DNA of 64,000 bases from Brassica napus (GCF_020379485.1 NC_063446.1:14940471-15004470), one strand, 5' to 3'. Shown: positions 35,353-47,370, counted from the stretch's first letter. Made by a program: numbers and translations. Notes: generated from the letters alone by a model not told the origin.

Positions 35353-36354
35353 TATTATATAGGGAAAATTGCCAAATATGACTTACAACTTGATTTCAAA
35401 CACAAAGGTTAACCCAAACTTGAATCAAATGGAAAAGTAACCTAAAAGACTATTGAAATTACAACCAACCCATTGTGAACAAACAAAAAAACCAAAAAAA
35501 TTTTACGTTTGTAACCTCCGTAAGTCGTCTGGACTTGTTTTACTTAGAAATAATTTAAAAATTTTGTAAAAAATATTTTGATAAGTGAAAAATTGAAATC
35601 ATGTAATTAACATATGTTTTAAGAGATATAAATTAAGATATAACAAAAGTTAATTATTTTCAACATAGATGAGTGAAAGTAGTGAGTCATGATATTCTTT
35701 GGTTTAGGTTTTGCCAACATATGTTGTAGTATTATATGTGTTCCTAGGGTTAGATTTTGGAATGCATAAATGCTTTTTGAAAACTTTAAAATTTACCTAA
35801 GTGTTTTTATTTTTGTGTATAGTAAACACTATTTAAGTATAACTACGGGTTTATAACGTGGTTAGTTAGTTAATTTAGTCAATTTAGTTTAGGGGTTAAA
35901 TTTAGGGTCTGGGACGACTTACTAGTAAGTCGTCTGATGTACAGTATTCAACAGACGACTTACTAGTAAGTCGTCCAAACCGGACCAAACCTTTAATTTT
36001 ACAATGTACTTTTAAACCTAACCGGATTATTTACCGGCCATATATAAGGTGTTTTTTTTTTCACTGTTTATCGAAAATCAGAAAACCCTAAAGCTGTTTC
36101 TCTCAAAGGCAATTTCGAAGGCGATTTCCGTCGATTCTCTCTAATCCATCGTTCTCATCGTTCTCACCGCCGGTTATCTCTCCGCCGTTATCACCGTCGT
36201 TCTCACCACCGTTCTCACAGCCGCTTCATCTATTTAAGATCCGAGAGGAAACCCTAGCGCGCATTCTCTCAGAGGCGTCTCGTTGAACTTCACCGCCGGT
36301 AAGTTATATCTCTTACTGTCGAGTGATTGATTGAGGAAAAGGTGAACATAAAAC

Positions 36355-36480
36355 TCGAAGTCTTGGAAGACTTATAATTAAGTCGTCTGGAAAGTCTTCC
36401 AGCTGGAAGACTTTCCACACGACTTAATTATAAGTCTTTCAGATGGAAAACTTGCCAGATGACTTAATTATAAGTCTTTG
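36355..36480. repeat. Minisatellite array 1 (AAGTCGTC family), in 5' leader intron
   Basis: Several copies of the pattern GAAGACTTATAATTAAGTC / TCTGGAAAGTCTTCCAGCTG lie within the intron upstream of the DUF1985 exon. Confidence 0.8.
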
Positions 36481-37374
36481 TTGTTTGAAATGATTTGTCT
36501 TTGATTGTGTTGCAGGCAAAAAAAATGGAGATGCCATAACTCCCCCGTAGGATATATACATTAGAGGAAGAGCCCCCCGCAGTGCATAGCATTTCGTATC
36601 ATACTTGTTGGACGTTGCATGCTGCTTTAAAGAAAGCTCTTCATGATGACGAATATGAAGAGCTAAAGGAGTCGAAGTTGGGAGTTTTCATCAAGTTTCA
36701 AGAGCTGGGATTTGATTGGGCTTCAAGGCTGGTTCACTACATGCTCGGTTTCCAGCTGGACATAAAGAAGAAGTATGAGCTGTGGAGTCTTGTTGGTCCA
36801 GAACCTGTGAGGTTTTCACTGTTAGAGTTTGAAAACCTCACTGGTCTAAACTGCGAATACATCGAGGACCTTGAGAGACCTCACTCTGTTGTTATAAAGG
36901 AGTTGACTTCTTTTTGGGAGATGCTGGGAGTTCATGTCGAAACTGGGCCATCTACTCAGGAGATAATAGCAGCACTTGAGAGATACGAAGGGTGGTCTCG
37001 GGATGATCGCAAGCGGCTCGCGTACCTTGCCATCTTCACTGGATACATTGAAGGGAGAAAGTATTCAACCCCTACACGGGTTAGGCTGGCAAGGCTAGTG
37101 ATGGAGCTAGAACGGTTTGAAAATTATCCATGGGGAGAGTCGCGTTTAAGGTGCTGATGGACTCTGTGAAGGGCAGAGATATTTCGGGTTGTTACACTAT
37201 TAATGGGTTTGCGCAAGCTCTCCAGGTCTGGGTGTACACAGCTCTTACGGAATTGGGTGCTACTTTTGGTAATCCTCTCCCAAACAATCCGTCTCCACCG
37301 ATACTGGCTTACAAGGGTCGCAAAGGACGCAGACAGTTTAAAGAGGCTATCCTCAGTCAGGTATTTACTTCAAT

Positions 37375-37665
37375 CTGGACGACTTCGCAGAAAACTTATA
37401 ATTAAGTCGTCTGATAAGTCTTCCAATTAGACGACTTAGTAGAAGACTTATAATTAAGTCGTCTGAAAAGTCTTCCAGCTGGATGACTTAGTAAAAGCCT
37501 TATAATTAAGTCGTCTGGGAAGACTATCCAGACTACTTAATTATAAGTCTTCTACTAAGTCTTCCAGCTGGAAGACTTTCCAGACGACTTAATTATAAGT
37601 CGTCTACTAAGTCGTCCAGCTGGAAGACTTTCCAGACGACTTAATTATAAGTCGTCTGTGAAGTC
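37375..37665. repeat. Minisatellite array 2 (AAGTCGTC family), in the second intron
   Basis: An almost uninterrupted run of GACTTATAATTAAGTCGTCTG and its inverse, separated by TCTTCCAGCTGGAAGA palindromes. It occupies most of the intron between 37361 and 37726. Confidence 0.9.
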
Positions 37666-40019
37666 TTTTCTTTCCATCTTTCTTAATCCGTCAAATATCT
37701 AAGTTCATATCTTCTATTTACTGCAGACTAGGGTGATCAACTTTGTTCAAAAGGACACTGGTGAAATGTTTCCAAAATGGGAGTTTGATGTTGAGGACAC
37801 GCTCGCGGAGAACATAATTAAACTCATGTTTGTGAAGAACCCGTGGAAGTGGACCATGGATTGCTGGGAAGTCACCGGTACTTGAGTCAATACAAAGCTG
37901 GCGGTTGTGAGTCCAGTGAAGAAAAAGGTAGTGAAGGAAGACAGTCCAAGACCTCGGAAGAAAGCTCGTAAAGAGGCACCTACTGAAGCTAGTGAAGAGG
38001 CAGCTGCAGAGGCTAGTGAAGAGCCAGATGCAGAGGCTAGTGAAGAGGTGACTACGACTGTTGGTGGGTTGACCAAAGAGGATATTAAAACCATGTTCAA
38101 GGACATAGCTGATGCTATGAGGGAAGGGTTTGGAACATGCCTTAAGGAGATCAAGTATCTGTCGGAAATGGTGGAAGCTGTGGAGAAGAAGGTTGGTATC
38201 ACCACAAAACGGAAAGGGACATCATCTCAAAACACTACCTCTCCACCTAAACCGACGCTCGAACCCGGGGTTAGTAACGAATCCTCTCACAACAAGAGAT
38301 TGACTAGACAAAGTCTTAAGAATAAGAATTGACGAGTTGCATTTGCTTTGTTTCTTGTATGTCAGAACATGTGTGCTTTGTTTATAGTGTATGGATTTTA
38401 TATATGTATTTTGTTTCATGTTTGAAGACACTCATTGGTTATTATTATTTGAAATGGATCTTTGGTTATTATTGTATAAACCCATCTTGTATATTGCAGA
38501 GTGAAAGTGTCAATGGGACGAACGCGGGAAGGAAGAGCTTGGCGGAGGATAAAGGTCCAGATGTGCCCGCAGATGTGCCCGCAGCTGTGCCCGCAGATGC
38601 TAGTTCCTCGGAAGATAAAGCTCCAGAACCGAGCCTTGTTCTATTGGACAAAAATCAATCCACTGTTTCAGATTTACAGAAGGAGGATGCTAGATATCTA
38701 GAAAAGAGGGATGTTGCTTTGGCACTTTGCCGTGCAAAGAGTGATCGAACAAGGAAACTTGCTGCCTCACAGAAATCTCCTTATACGGCAAACAGCACGG
38801 CCAGAGTGATCATTTCAAACAGAAAGCTTTATCCAGGCTATAATTCTTTTGCACCAATTGACAAGACGAAGTTGAAGGAGCTCGCTGATTGGTTGAAATC
38901 TTGTCCGTAAGTGTTTGCTTTTCCCATAATAGCTTGCTTTTCACATAATAGCTTGCTTTCCCATAAAACCTGATTGCTTTTCAACATTTTGTGTTTGCAG
39001 TCATTATAAAACAGCTCTCGATAAAAAACCACGTAAAAGTAGAACTTGGTGGTATCAAATCCTCCGAACCTCCCTAGAGTAGCTGGAGGACTGTGTAAGT
39101 CTTCTGCTATGACGTAGATGACTTACTTGTAAGTCGTCTACGTAGAAGACTTACCACTAAGTCATCTGATATCTTCTGATTTGTACTCTATTTTATATGC
39201 AGCATATTGATGCTTGGATTAATGTGCTGAGGAAGAGGTACGACGCTAACCCACAACATTTCAGGAGCGAGAGAAAGTCCTTCCTTGATCATCTCTTTGC
39301 TCAGCAATGGAGATTCAACTTCAAGGATTTTAAGGACTCGAAGCCCGATCACAACGGTTTAGGAAGAAGACTCCCTGGTGGGGCGTGGAATTATTATGCA
39401 GGCACTATACCATCATTTTGCCAATCGAACAAGGTTTGGGGGACGGATATTGATGATATCTATGCGCCAGTAAACTTCGCCGACAGTTATTGGATTGCTA
39501 TGTGGATATCGATCCCTAAGAGGCACATAGTCGTCTTTGACAGCATTTGTTCCAGTATCTCCCCAGAAGAACTCGATGTGGTAATGGAGCCTTTTCTCTA
39601 CATGGTCCCTTATCTGCTTGTTGAGTGCTGTTCCTCAGACGAAGTACGTGCCCAATACAGCCTGGAGCCATTCACATATGAGAGACCAACCAATATACCT
39701 CCGGCCCAAGCTGGTGATTGTGGCGTGTACACTCTAAAGTACATTGAATGTCATGCTCTTGGGATAGAGTTTAGTAAAAAAACTGTGCTAAGCCCAACGG
39801 GAAGAGTATGAGGGATAAGATGGCGGTGGATATATTTCAAGAGCTTCCTGACGTGCATGAGTTCGAAAACAAGGACATGGATGACATCCTGGGTACGTAT
39901 GACGGGTGATAAACAAGCCACTTTAGATTATTTTGTATGATAGATTAGGCTGATGTGTGTATTTGAACTTGATCCCTATTTTGTATTTGAACTTGATCCC
40001 TATTTTGTAACTATATTCT

Positions 40020-40530
40020 GCGCATAAGACTTACAGTTAAGTCGTCTGGAATGTTGGACGACTTAACTATAAGTAGTCTGGAAATACTTCTGAACAGTGA
40101 CCTTTTGTAACTATATTTCGGATAATATAAAAGGCAAGACCATCTCAAATTTGTATGGTAGTGCAATTTGACAAAGAAGTTGACACAGATAAGTTCATAA
40201 CACAAATTTTTAGTACATAGACTGAACACTGGACGACTAACTTGAAGGTCTTCTGGAAGAAAAAACCCTGGACGACCTTCTGGACTACTTCATTGAAGGT
40301 CTTCTGGAAGACTAATCACTGGACGACTAACTTGAAGGTCTTCTGGAAGAAAAAACCCTGGACGACTAACTGGACGACCTTCTGGACGACTTAATTGAAG
40401 GTCTTCTGGAAGACTAATCACTGGACGACTAACTTGAAAGTCTTCTGGAAGAAAAAACCCTGGACGACTAACTGGACGACCTTATGGACGGCTTAATGGA
40501 AAGTCTTCTGGAAGACTAATTACTGGACGA
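40020..40530. repeat. Minisatellite array 3, between the two MULE genes
   Basis: Repeats of CTGGACGACTAACTTGAAGG and TCTTCTGGAAGA-AAAAACC lie between the 3' ends of the convergent genes. A higher-order unit of about 110 bp recurs at about 40210-40320, 40320-40430 and 40430-40530. Confidence 0.9.
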
Positions 40531-42807
40531 CTTACATCGTGGTTTCGTATGGCCAGTTTCCTTGCATTTTGAGCATCTATAAACCCTGTGTTGCTTCCGG
40601 GGTTTGCGTTCTCTCATCCTGGATAGCTCCAACCAAGATTGCCATCTTGATTTCTTCTGTCTTCCCGGACCACGTTTTACTTCCGGAGGAAAGCATGTGT
40701 GTTCCTCAACTTGTTGTCCAACACAAGGATATATATTCTCTGAGTATCCTGCAAACAGAAAATCCTTTGAGTACACTGGACATACAAGTGTGGAGATATG
40801 CAAACCAACAGATGTTCCAGCAGCTATAGAATGAGAGCAAGGTATTTTCTCCACTGCATAGACACCACAATCACACTTTCCATGTTCCAAATCAACCACA
40901 CAGTCCATTTTCCCACCTTTCACAAAGAATCGCCATCCATCAATTGGTTGTACCATCATCGTATCCGCTATCTCCGATCGAACGTCAAGCAAGTATTCAA
41001 CACCTCGACTATGTTGAGTTGGGAGACTCAAAGCATCTTCTCTCCTTTTCCAAAACCACTTTCCTAGCTTCTCCCTTATGAATTCCAGCAGGAACTGAAC
41101 CGAAAATCCTCTAGCTCGCTTCAGAGCGGAATTAATAGATTCAGCGATGTTGCTTGTCTTTATGTTGTACATGTCCCCCTGACAATAAACCCTTGACCAT
41201 AGGCTGACGTCGGCATTCTCCAAATACGTTGCAAGGTCCGGGTTTGCACTCCGTATCTCAGCCATGTACCGGTCAAAATCTGAAACCGTGTGAGCATAAG
41301 CAACACCTTTCACCAAGTACAAGAGATGTTTTCCTTTAAACTTTTTGACAATGTTATCTTGAAGGTGATAATAACATATTCCTCGGGTTGCCCAAGGAAA
41401 CACCTTATCACACACACTTTTAATGGCCGCGTGCCAGTCAGAGACTATCACCAGAGGCTGCTCATCAGATACACAACTAGCCAATTTTGTGAAAAACCAT
41501 TCCCAAGAAGGTTCATCTTCAGCATCTACGATCCCAAAAGCCAATGGAAATATCTAAAAAATCCCATCTTGTGCGGCTGCAACTAACATAACACCCCTAT
41601 ATTTCCCACTTAGGTGAGTCCCATCCACCACAATGACTCTTCCCTGATACTTAAAACCTTTGATAGAAGCTCCAAAAGAGAGAAATAGATACCTAAATCT
41701 ATTGATAGAATCAAGTTCTATAGCCATGATAGAATCGGGATTTGCTAAGGAGATTTGCTCGAGATATGATGGCAGACGCGAACACCCATCTTCTGCTGAT
41801 CCTCTCACCAATGTTTGTGCATATAAAAGTGCTCTGTATGAAGTGGTGTAATCAAGCGTCATGCCAAACATGTTCTTCATTGCATCAGTGATATACTGCG
41901 GATTCAACCCATCAATGATTCCAACACGATCAATGAAAAGCCTACCAACATACTTCGGAGTACAGTGTCTCCGCTGAGCGAGTCGGTCTCCCGCTGAGCA
42001 TGTATGTTTTTCCACATACTTTGTTACCCAAAAAGTGTTTGTCCCATGTTTCACACTCGCTCTGACCTTCCATTGACAACCACTAACCGGACATGTTGTC
42101 ACAAGGAGCGTTTTCGTTGACTTGTATATTCTGAAGGAGAACTTAAACCTCACTGCTGTCAACCGCAGCTCTGAAAGCAGTGCATCCTTGCTAACAAAAC
42201 TCTGGTTGACATAGATACTGTTACCATTCGATCTTCCTCCTTCAATCTTTTCGATATCTTCAAAACACATATCATCATCTTCCTCATCCTCATCTTCAAC
42301 CTTTCCATAAACACTGTAATCCTCACCATTCTCGTCCGCTTCAGCAACAATAGAAATACCAGCATCCTCCTCCCCATCGTCCTCCTCCCCATCATGATTT
42401 TCATCTTCAACCAAATCATCATCATCATCTTCAAAACATTCATCAGCTTCATCATCTTCCCTGAACTCTGAAACCGTTTCCACCTTGCTACGGCTTGATA
42501 CACATAGCCGTACTCCATGCGCTTTGGTTATCTCGAGCAAGTTTCGAACTTGTCTATCACTTGTAACATGAATAGGTGGGGTGTCTGGAGCCTGCATCAT
42601 TTCTGCTGGTAATGAGTAGGTTATCTCCACAGATTCTGTGCTCATGTCCAGGTTATAATCTTCTTGAGCCATTGCAAGAAGTTCAGCATGTGTCGAACCT
42701 TCCCCCAAAAAAATGATTCTCGCTCCTTTGACATTATCAACAACATAATTCCAACGACAATCATTCGACAATCATTCTCCATACACTGCATGTAACTGAC
42801 GCATCAT
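40516..42807 (-). pseudogene. MURA-type MULE transposase with two in-frame stops
   Basis: One frame runs from ATG at 42807 to the stop at 40516 (764 codons), broken only by TGA (42774-42772, where relatives probably have Trp) and TAG (41556-41554, expected Gln). Order: an N-terminal region, an acidic stretch (about residues 115-195, many Asp/Glu), a Cys/His DNA-binding region (CPVSGC, KHTC), then the RNase H-like DDE core. VVDGTHLSGKY holds the first Asp, VIVSDWH the second, and CYYHL follows. A SWIM zinc finger (CDCGVYAVEKIPCSH) and a C-terminal zinc knuckle (CSKCKETGHTKPRC) complete it. The enzyme would cut and join MULE ends, leaving 9 bp duplications. Only two substitutions separate this copy from an open frame, so decay is recent or slow. 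It is convergent with the Ulp1-like gene. Confidence 0.88.
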
Positions 42808-42879
42808 CTACAAAAATTCAAAATAAAACACATTAGTAAACATATAGAAAATGAAAGTTTACTAAACATTGACGCAGAC

Positions 42880-43735
42880 GACATACCAGTAAGTCGTCTG
42901 GAAGACTTACCAGTAAGTCGTCCAAACAGATCATTTTTGCAATTGAATTTTAAATAAGACGACTTACAAGTAAGTCGTCTAGCTTTGTTTGTTAAAAAAA
43001 AAAACCTTGACGACTTACCAGTAAGTCGTCTAGTAAGTCGTCTAGGATAAATGAGTTAGTTTTGCATTTGACCGAATTGTATCAGATATTTGACTTTTCC
43101 TGGACGACTTACCAATAAGTCGTCTCAGGGAAAACAAAAATTCAATATTTTATTAAAGCTAGACGACTTATTTGTAAGTCTTCTCAGGTTAGTTTGCAAT
43201 TCGAAAAAGAAACTTATATATTTAACTTTACCCAGACGACTTACTTGAAAGTCGTCCATGCAGACGACGTACAAGAAAGTCGTCCGAGATAAACAAGGTT
43301 TGACCATAATCTAGGAAATAAATCTGGACGACTTTGCTTATCCTGGACGACTTTCAAGTAAGTCGTCTTACTTGACGACTTCCGCGTAAGTCGTTTGGGA
43401 AAAGTTAAATATTTAAGTTTTATTTTCCAATTGCAAAAGTAACCTGAGACGACTTACAGATAAGTCATCCAGATTTAATAAAATATTGAAATTTTTGTTT
43501 TCTCGGAGACGACTTACTCGTAAGTCGTCCAGGAAAAGTCAAATATCTGACACAATTCGGTCAAATGCAAAACTAACTCATTTATCCTAGACAACTTATC
43601 AGTAAGTCGTCTAGGGTATTCTCTAGATTTTTTTAACAAACAAAGATGACGACTTAAAAGTAAGTCGTCCGTTTGACCAGAAGACTTACCCGTAAGTCTT
43701 CTACAGCCAGACTACTTACGGGTAAGTCTTCTACA
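42880..43735. repeat. Minisatellite array 4, upstream of the transposase
   Basis: More than 20 dispersed palindromes of the form GACGACTTA-N-TAAGTCGTC are spaced by about 20-60 bp of unique sequence. One long segment is repeated in inverse: TTTGACTTTTCCTGGACGAC near 43090 and its complement near 43530, so the block also forms a broad inverted repeat centred near 43310. It sits in the promoter side of the transposase gene. Confidence 0.85.
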
Positions 43736-44220
43736 CAAACAGATCTGGAAAAAATTTCAATTTCATACCTTAAACTATTCCTTAGCACACAGAGTCTTTT
43801 CCAACCACCCAGAATCTCAAACGAAAGTAACCCACCAAGAATTGTATGTTTGAATGGCTCTATAAACCATAAAAAATTTTGAATCAAAAGCTTGAGTTTT
43901 TTGGATGAATATGGAGGCAAAGTGAAATAGATGTTGTTTTTAGTTCATAACAAGTGAGAAAGAGAGAGTGTAAATCGATTTTAGGTGCATTAAGAGCTTC
44001 AAATTGGTTGTTCATGGTTGTTGGGGTATTGATGACAATGACAATCTTGTAATTACTTGAATATGATTAGGGTGAGAGAATAAAAATATCATTTTCGAAA
44101 AAAAAAATAAAAAAAAATTTGATGGCATTTTCGTGAATATCATGAACTTATGGGGTAAATAGAACAAAATAGGTTTGACTTTGAATTTTGAGTCAATCTT
44201 GCAAAAAGCCCTATTATATA

Positions 44221-44702
44221 TGTGCATTCGTATATACAGCTAAACTGATTAGCTCGATAGCCTCGATCCATTATAGTTCGATATTCGTTGAACTAAATCT
44301 AAAGTCTCGCTTTATTATTATTTTTTTTGAAAACTGAGTCTGGCTTTATTATTTTATCAAATAATTCAGATGAAAAGAACTAGAAATTTTACATCGTACG
44401 TCACTAACATTTAAATATATATATATATATATTTGGTTGCATAATTAACAGTGGTTGCTTAAGTAACGGTGTTATTATCACATAATATATGGGTGTTATA
44501 TGTTCTTGAAGGTTCTACGATCGCGTAAGACCTGTATACGGACATTTTTTTTTCTGGTAGAGAGATTAAGAACTTAAAACTCTACAAATAAGGGAAGCAA
44601 AACCAAAACTAAGAGCAATAATGGAGGATTTTTAAAATATTAAGGCCGGATCCATGTCGTGTAATAGCTTTGAAAATTTATATTAATCAAATTTAATACA
44701 TA
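44221..44702. other. Spacer between MULE and Helitron
   Basis: No gene. A TA microsatellite lies at about 44408-44431. Confidence 0.5.
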
Positions 44703-46391
44703 CTAGAGATTGACCCGCACGCTCGTGCGGATGTTAGTTTTTATGGTTTTATTAATTTTTATTCGTTATTTTATAATTAGTGTTATATATTTAAGATGTG
44801 TCATCGTATAACTAATTGTATTCAAAAGATTTTGATTGAATCAGGTAATAAGAATATTTTTGGTACAAATATACGAACACCTTTCAGATATATTGGTTAT
44901 TTAGATATTTTTATGTTTCGCACATCAGAATCAAAATCATTCAGACCCGGAAAGATCCAACTCAAACCTCATAGATAAATTTATAATATCCATGTGGCGC
45001 CTAATTTCAAAATCTAAAAAAGTTAATCCCGAAAGAAACAATTTGTACCTAAATGAGTATCCGAATGTCTATACTTAACTGATTCTGCAAATAAATTAAA
45101 AAGAAAGCTATTTCTATATATTTGGCAAAAATAAGAAAATAGAAAGAATTTTTTATTTAGTATAATAGTTATATGAAGTGAAACATTAAGTGACAATAAA
45201 TGTAATATTTTTTAATTATTTTGATTTAAATTATTATTTTGTTCACATAAATTATGCCTTTGAATTATGTGTTTGAATATGTAATTTTTCACCAATTGGA
45301 ACTAATACAAAATAAAGTTTTAGTAAAACGGATTAAACCAAACTATTAACCATATGCAAAGCTCGGTTATCTTACATTTTTGTTTTTTTATAATAGCACA
45401 AAGTTAATATTGATTAAATAATAAATAAAAAATCTGCATTATTACTTTTATGATATATTATAATTAATGATTTGATGTATTGTTACGGTAAATATAATTA
45501 ATGATGTGATGTATTGTTAAAGTAATATAATTAATGAAATTACTAAAATAACACTATAATTATATTTTATACATTAATATATTTTTTTCATAATTAGTAT
45601 TTTATATTTAGGTATGTCGTAATATAACTAATTGTATTCAAAAGACTTAGATCAAATCAGATAATATGGTTATTTTGGTACAAATATCCAAACTCGTTTC
45701 AAATACATTGGTTATTTAGATATTTTTAGGGTCATATACATCAGAACCTAACTCATCCACACTCAAAAGGACTCAACTCAAAACTTACACATAAATTTAT
45801 AATATTCAAGGAGGAATTTTAAAACATAAAAAACAATACCCGAAAGGAATAACTCGTAACTAAGTGGATATTTAGTGTTCATGCCTAACTGATTTTATAA
45901 ACTAATAAAAAAACATTTTCTATGTGTTTTGCTAAATTAAGTGAAATAGAAAGAGTTTTTTTATTTAGTAAGACAATTATATTGAGTGAAAAAATAAGTG
46001 ACAATAAATGTAATTCATTTTTATTATTTTGATTTAAGTTATCATTTTATTCACAAAACATATCTTTGAATTATGTTTTAGTAAAACAAACTAAACCAAA
46101 CGTTTAACCTTATGCAAAACTCAGTTATGTTATTTTTTTATTTTATAATTGGCACAAAATTAATATTGATTAACTACTAAATAAAAATCTACACTATTAT
46201 TAGTATGGTAATATAATTAATGATGTGAAATATTGTTAAGGTAATATAATTAATAAATTTGTTAATATGAGTGAAATATGGAAATACAATTAATCTAATA
46301 TTGTTATTCTCATTTCCAAACAATTCTAGGTTGTACTACTATTCATGTTTCCAAACATTACTAAAGTGTAGTTCAGTTTTAATAATATAGA
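44703..46391 (-). mobile_element. Non-autonomous Helitron with internal duplication
   Basis: On the minus strand it starts TCTATATTATTAAAACTGAA (from 46391, after A) and ends with hairpin CCGCAC-GAGC-GTGCGG, then GTCAATCT and CTAG (44706-44703) before T. The interior contains two diverged direct copies of about 0.8 kb, at about 44770-45540 and 45595-46260. Shared phrases include ATAACTAATTGTATTCAAAAGA and TTGGTTATTTAGATATTTTTA. The frame at 44796-44978 is part of this repeat and not a gene. Confidence 0.85.
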
Positions 46392-46586
46392 TGATGTTAT
46401 CCAAAAAAAAAAATTTGTGTAAAAGATTTTTTCTTTAGTAAATCATACATATTAGAATGAAAAAAATATTAGATATCTTGGGAAACTTAATTTTAAAGAA
46501 CTCACCAAATATATATAAATAGTTATAATCTACCACAAAAATTTGAAAACCATTCTCTACGGTAGAATTTTAAAATATCGAACCAT

Positions 46587-46882
46587 TACTTGGTTGGTGG
46601 TAGCCTAGTGACAATTTTTGGGTGTTTGGTGTGTACCCACATCAGATTTTGATACAATTTCTTTGGAGAACTAAATTATCATCACTTGGCCAGTATACGT
46701 TTGGGCTTCGGTCCAAGTAGTTTATACGGTGGATCGTAACAGGTGATCGGTTCACCTCTTTGCATTTGTTGGAATTTATTCCAAACTCGGGTTAGGCAGT
46801 GAGATAGTCAGTCCATTTTATAACACTAAGTGTGTTCCTGCCGAGGCCAACTTGATTATGATGGGATTTATCAAAAAAAAAA
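46587..46882 (+). mobile_element. SINE-like retroposon with 15 bp target duplication
   Basis: It is about 296 bp, flanked by AAAATATCGAACCAT (46572-46586) and AAAATATCGAATCAT (46882-46896), one mismatch in 15. It starts near GGTTGGTGGTAGCCTAGTGA, whose TAGCCTAGTG resembles an RNA polymerase III A box of tRNA-derived SINEs, and ends TTATC plus a poly(A) run (46873-46885). A clear B box was not identified (GGTTCACCTC near 46750 is a weak candidate). It has no coding capacity. Confidence 0.75.
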
Positions 46883-46896
46883 AAATATCGAATCAT

Positions 46897-47258
46897 ATAT
46901 ATATATATAGTGAAAGATATGTGATACGACTTTTTCAAACATATGTGTTACAAATAATTTGAAACTCGGGTAGATGAATCCGTATTATATTATAAATATA
47001 TCTCCATATGAGAAGCGAATTGCCACATACAATGTAAGCACGTACGTTTTTAAATTATTACGACATAGTGTTCAACTTTCAAGGACTGCGATGGTTTGGA
47101 AATGATAATATTCATGTTTCTCACGTAGAGATAATTTTAGCTAACATTCCAAATCATTAATAAGTGTATAATTAACGAATCGTTGAATTGACTGACTATG
47201 TTTTCTTATTTAAAGGGGTTTACTTAGCGAGTCACGACAATTAAGAGGTTTACTTCAG
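46897..47258. other. Spacer
   Basis: AT-rich DNA with no recognisable gene, ending at the exon-like segment at 47259. Confidence 0.4.
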
Positions 47259-47370
47259 CGCTAATTGAGGATCCTTGGAATGCGCCGGCGTGGCCCTATC
47301 CTTTCAGAGTCAACTCAAGCATGTCCCATGTTCACATGAAGGAACTCTCCTTTGTTTCCCGGGTCAAAAG
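47259..47370 (+). pseudogene. Isolated exon-like segment, unidentified
   Basis: A 112 bp stretch of balanced composition is bounded by a CTTCAG acceptor and an AAAAG/GTAAG donor, and is open in one frame (reading EDPWNAPAWPYPFRVN, then ELSFVSRVK). Composition and splice signals differ sharply from the AT-rich surroundings. No partner exon was found nearby. It may be a gene relic or one exon of a gene broken by insertions. I do not recognise the protein. Confidence 0.4.

Larger units (their letters stand above)
36060..39910 (+). pseudogene. MULE-borne DUF1985 / Ulp1-like cysteine protease gene, decayed
   Basis: The family combines an N-terminal DUF1985 domain with a C-terminal C48 (SUMO-protease-like) domain. 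Here a GC-richer leader (36060-36298), an intron (36299-36515) and ATG at 36525 lead into DUF1985 (36582-37360; LGFQLDIKKKYELWSL and LEFENLTGLNC). A Lys/Glu-rich region (37900-38330) and a linker exon (about 38499-38908) follow, then the protease domain (39204-39811) with VVFDSI and the nucleophile Cys in GDCGVY. Breaks: TAA at 36537 four codons after the start, a 1-base deletion near 37130, TGA near 37883, TAG near 39077 and indels near 39765-39785. The catalytic His before the conserved Trp reads Tyr (DSYWIAMW). The C-terminal frame ends at 39910. Exon borders after 38268 are uncertain. Confidence 0.8.
35362..44211. mobile_element. 8.85 kb Mutator-like element with Ulp1-like and transposase genes
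   Basis: The element is bounded by a perfect 9 bp direct repeat TATTATATA (35353-35361 and 44212-44220), the MULE hallmark. The termini are only weakly inverted: GGGAAAATTGCCAAATATGA at the left against GGGCTTTTTGCAAGATTGAC at the right, so it is effectively a non-TIR MULE. It carries a plus-strand DUF1985/Ulp1-type gene and a minus-strand MURA transposase in convergent orientation, plus minisatellite arrays. MULEs with Ulp1-like genes are known from Arabidopsis (KAONASHI) and other plants; assignment to that group is by content. Both genes carry stops, so it is no longer autonomous. Confidence 0.88.

Noticed and set aside
37747..38205. 152-codon minus-strand frame opposite the Lys/Glu-rich part of the Ulp1-like gene
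   Set aside because: Antisense shadow of GAG/GCA-rich codons, giving a Ser/Ala/Thr-rich string.
42159..42518. 119-codon Met/Arg/Lys-rich frame in the transposase
   Set aside because: Out-of-phase reading of the acidic GAT/GAA stretch.
42880..43735. Regularly spaced short repeats that could be mistaken for a CRISPR array
   Set aside because: Repeats are variable palindromes in a plant MULE with irregular spacers; CRISPR is not expected in nuclear plant DNA.
46601..46620. tRNA gene suggested by TAGCCTAGTG
   Set aside because: No cloverleaf or proper B box follows; the flanking duplication and poly(A) show a SINE-like retroposon.
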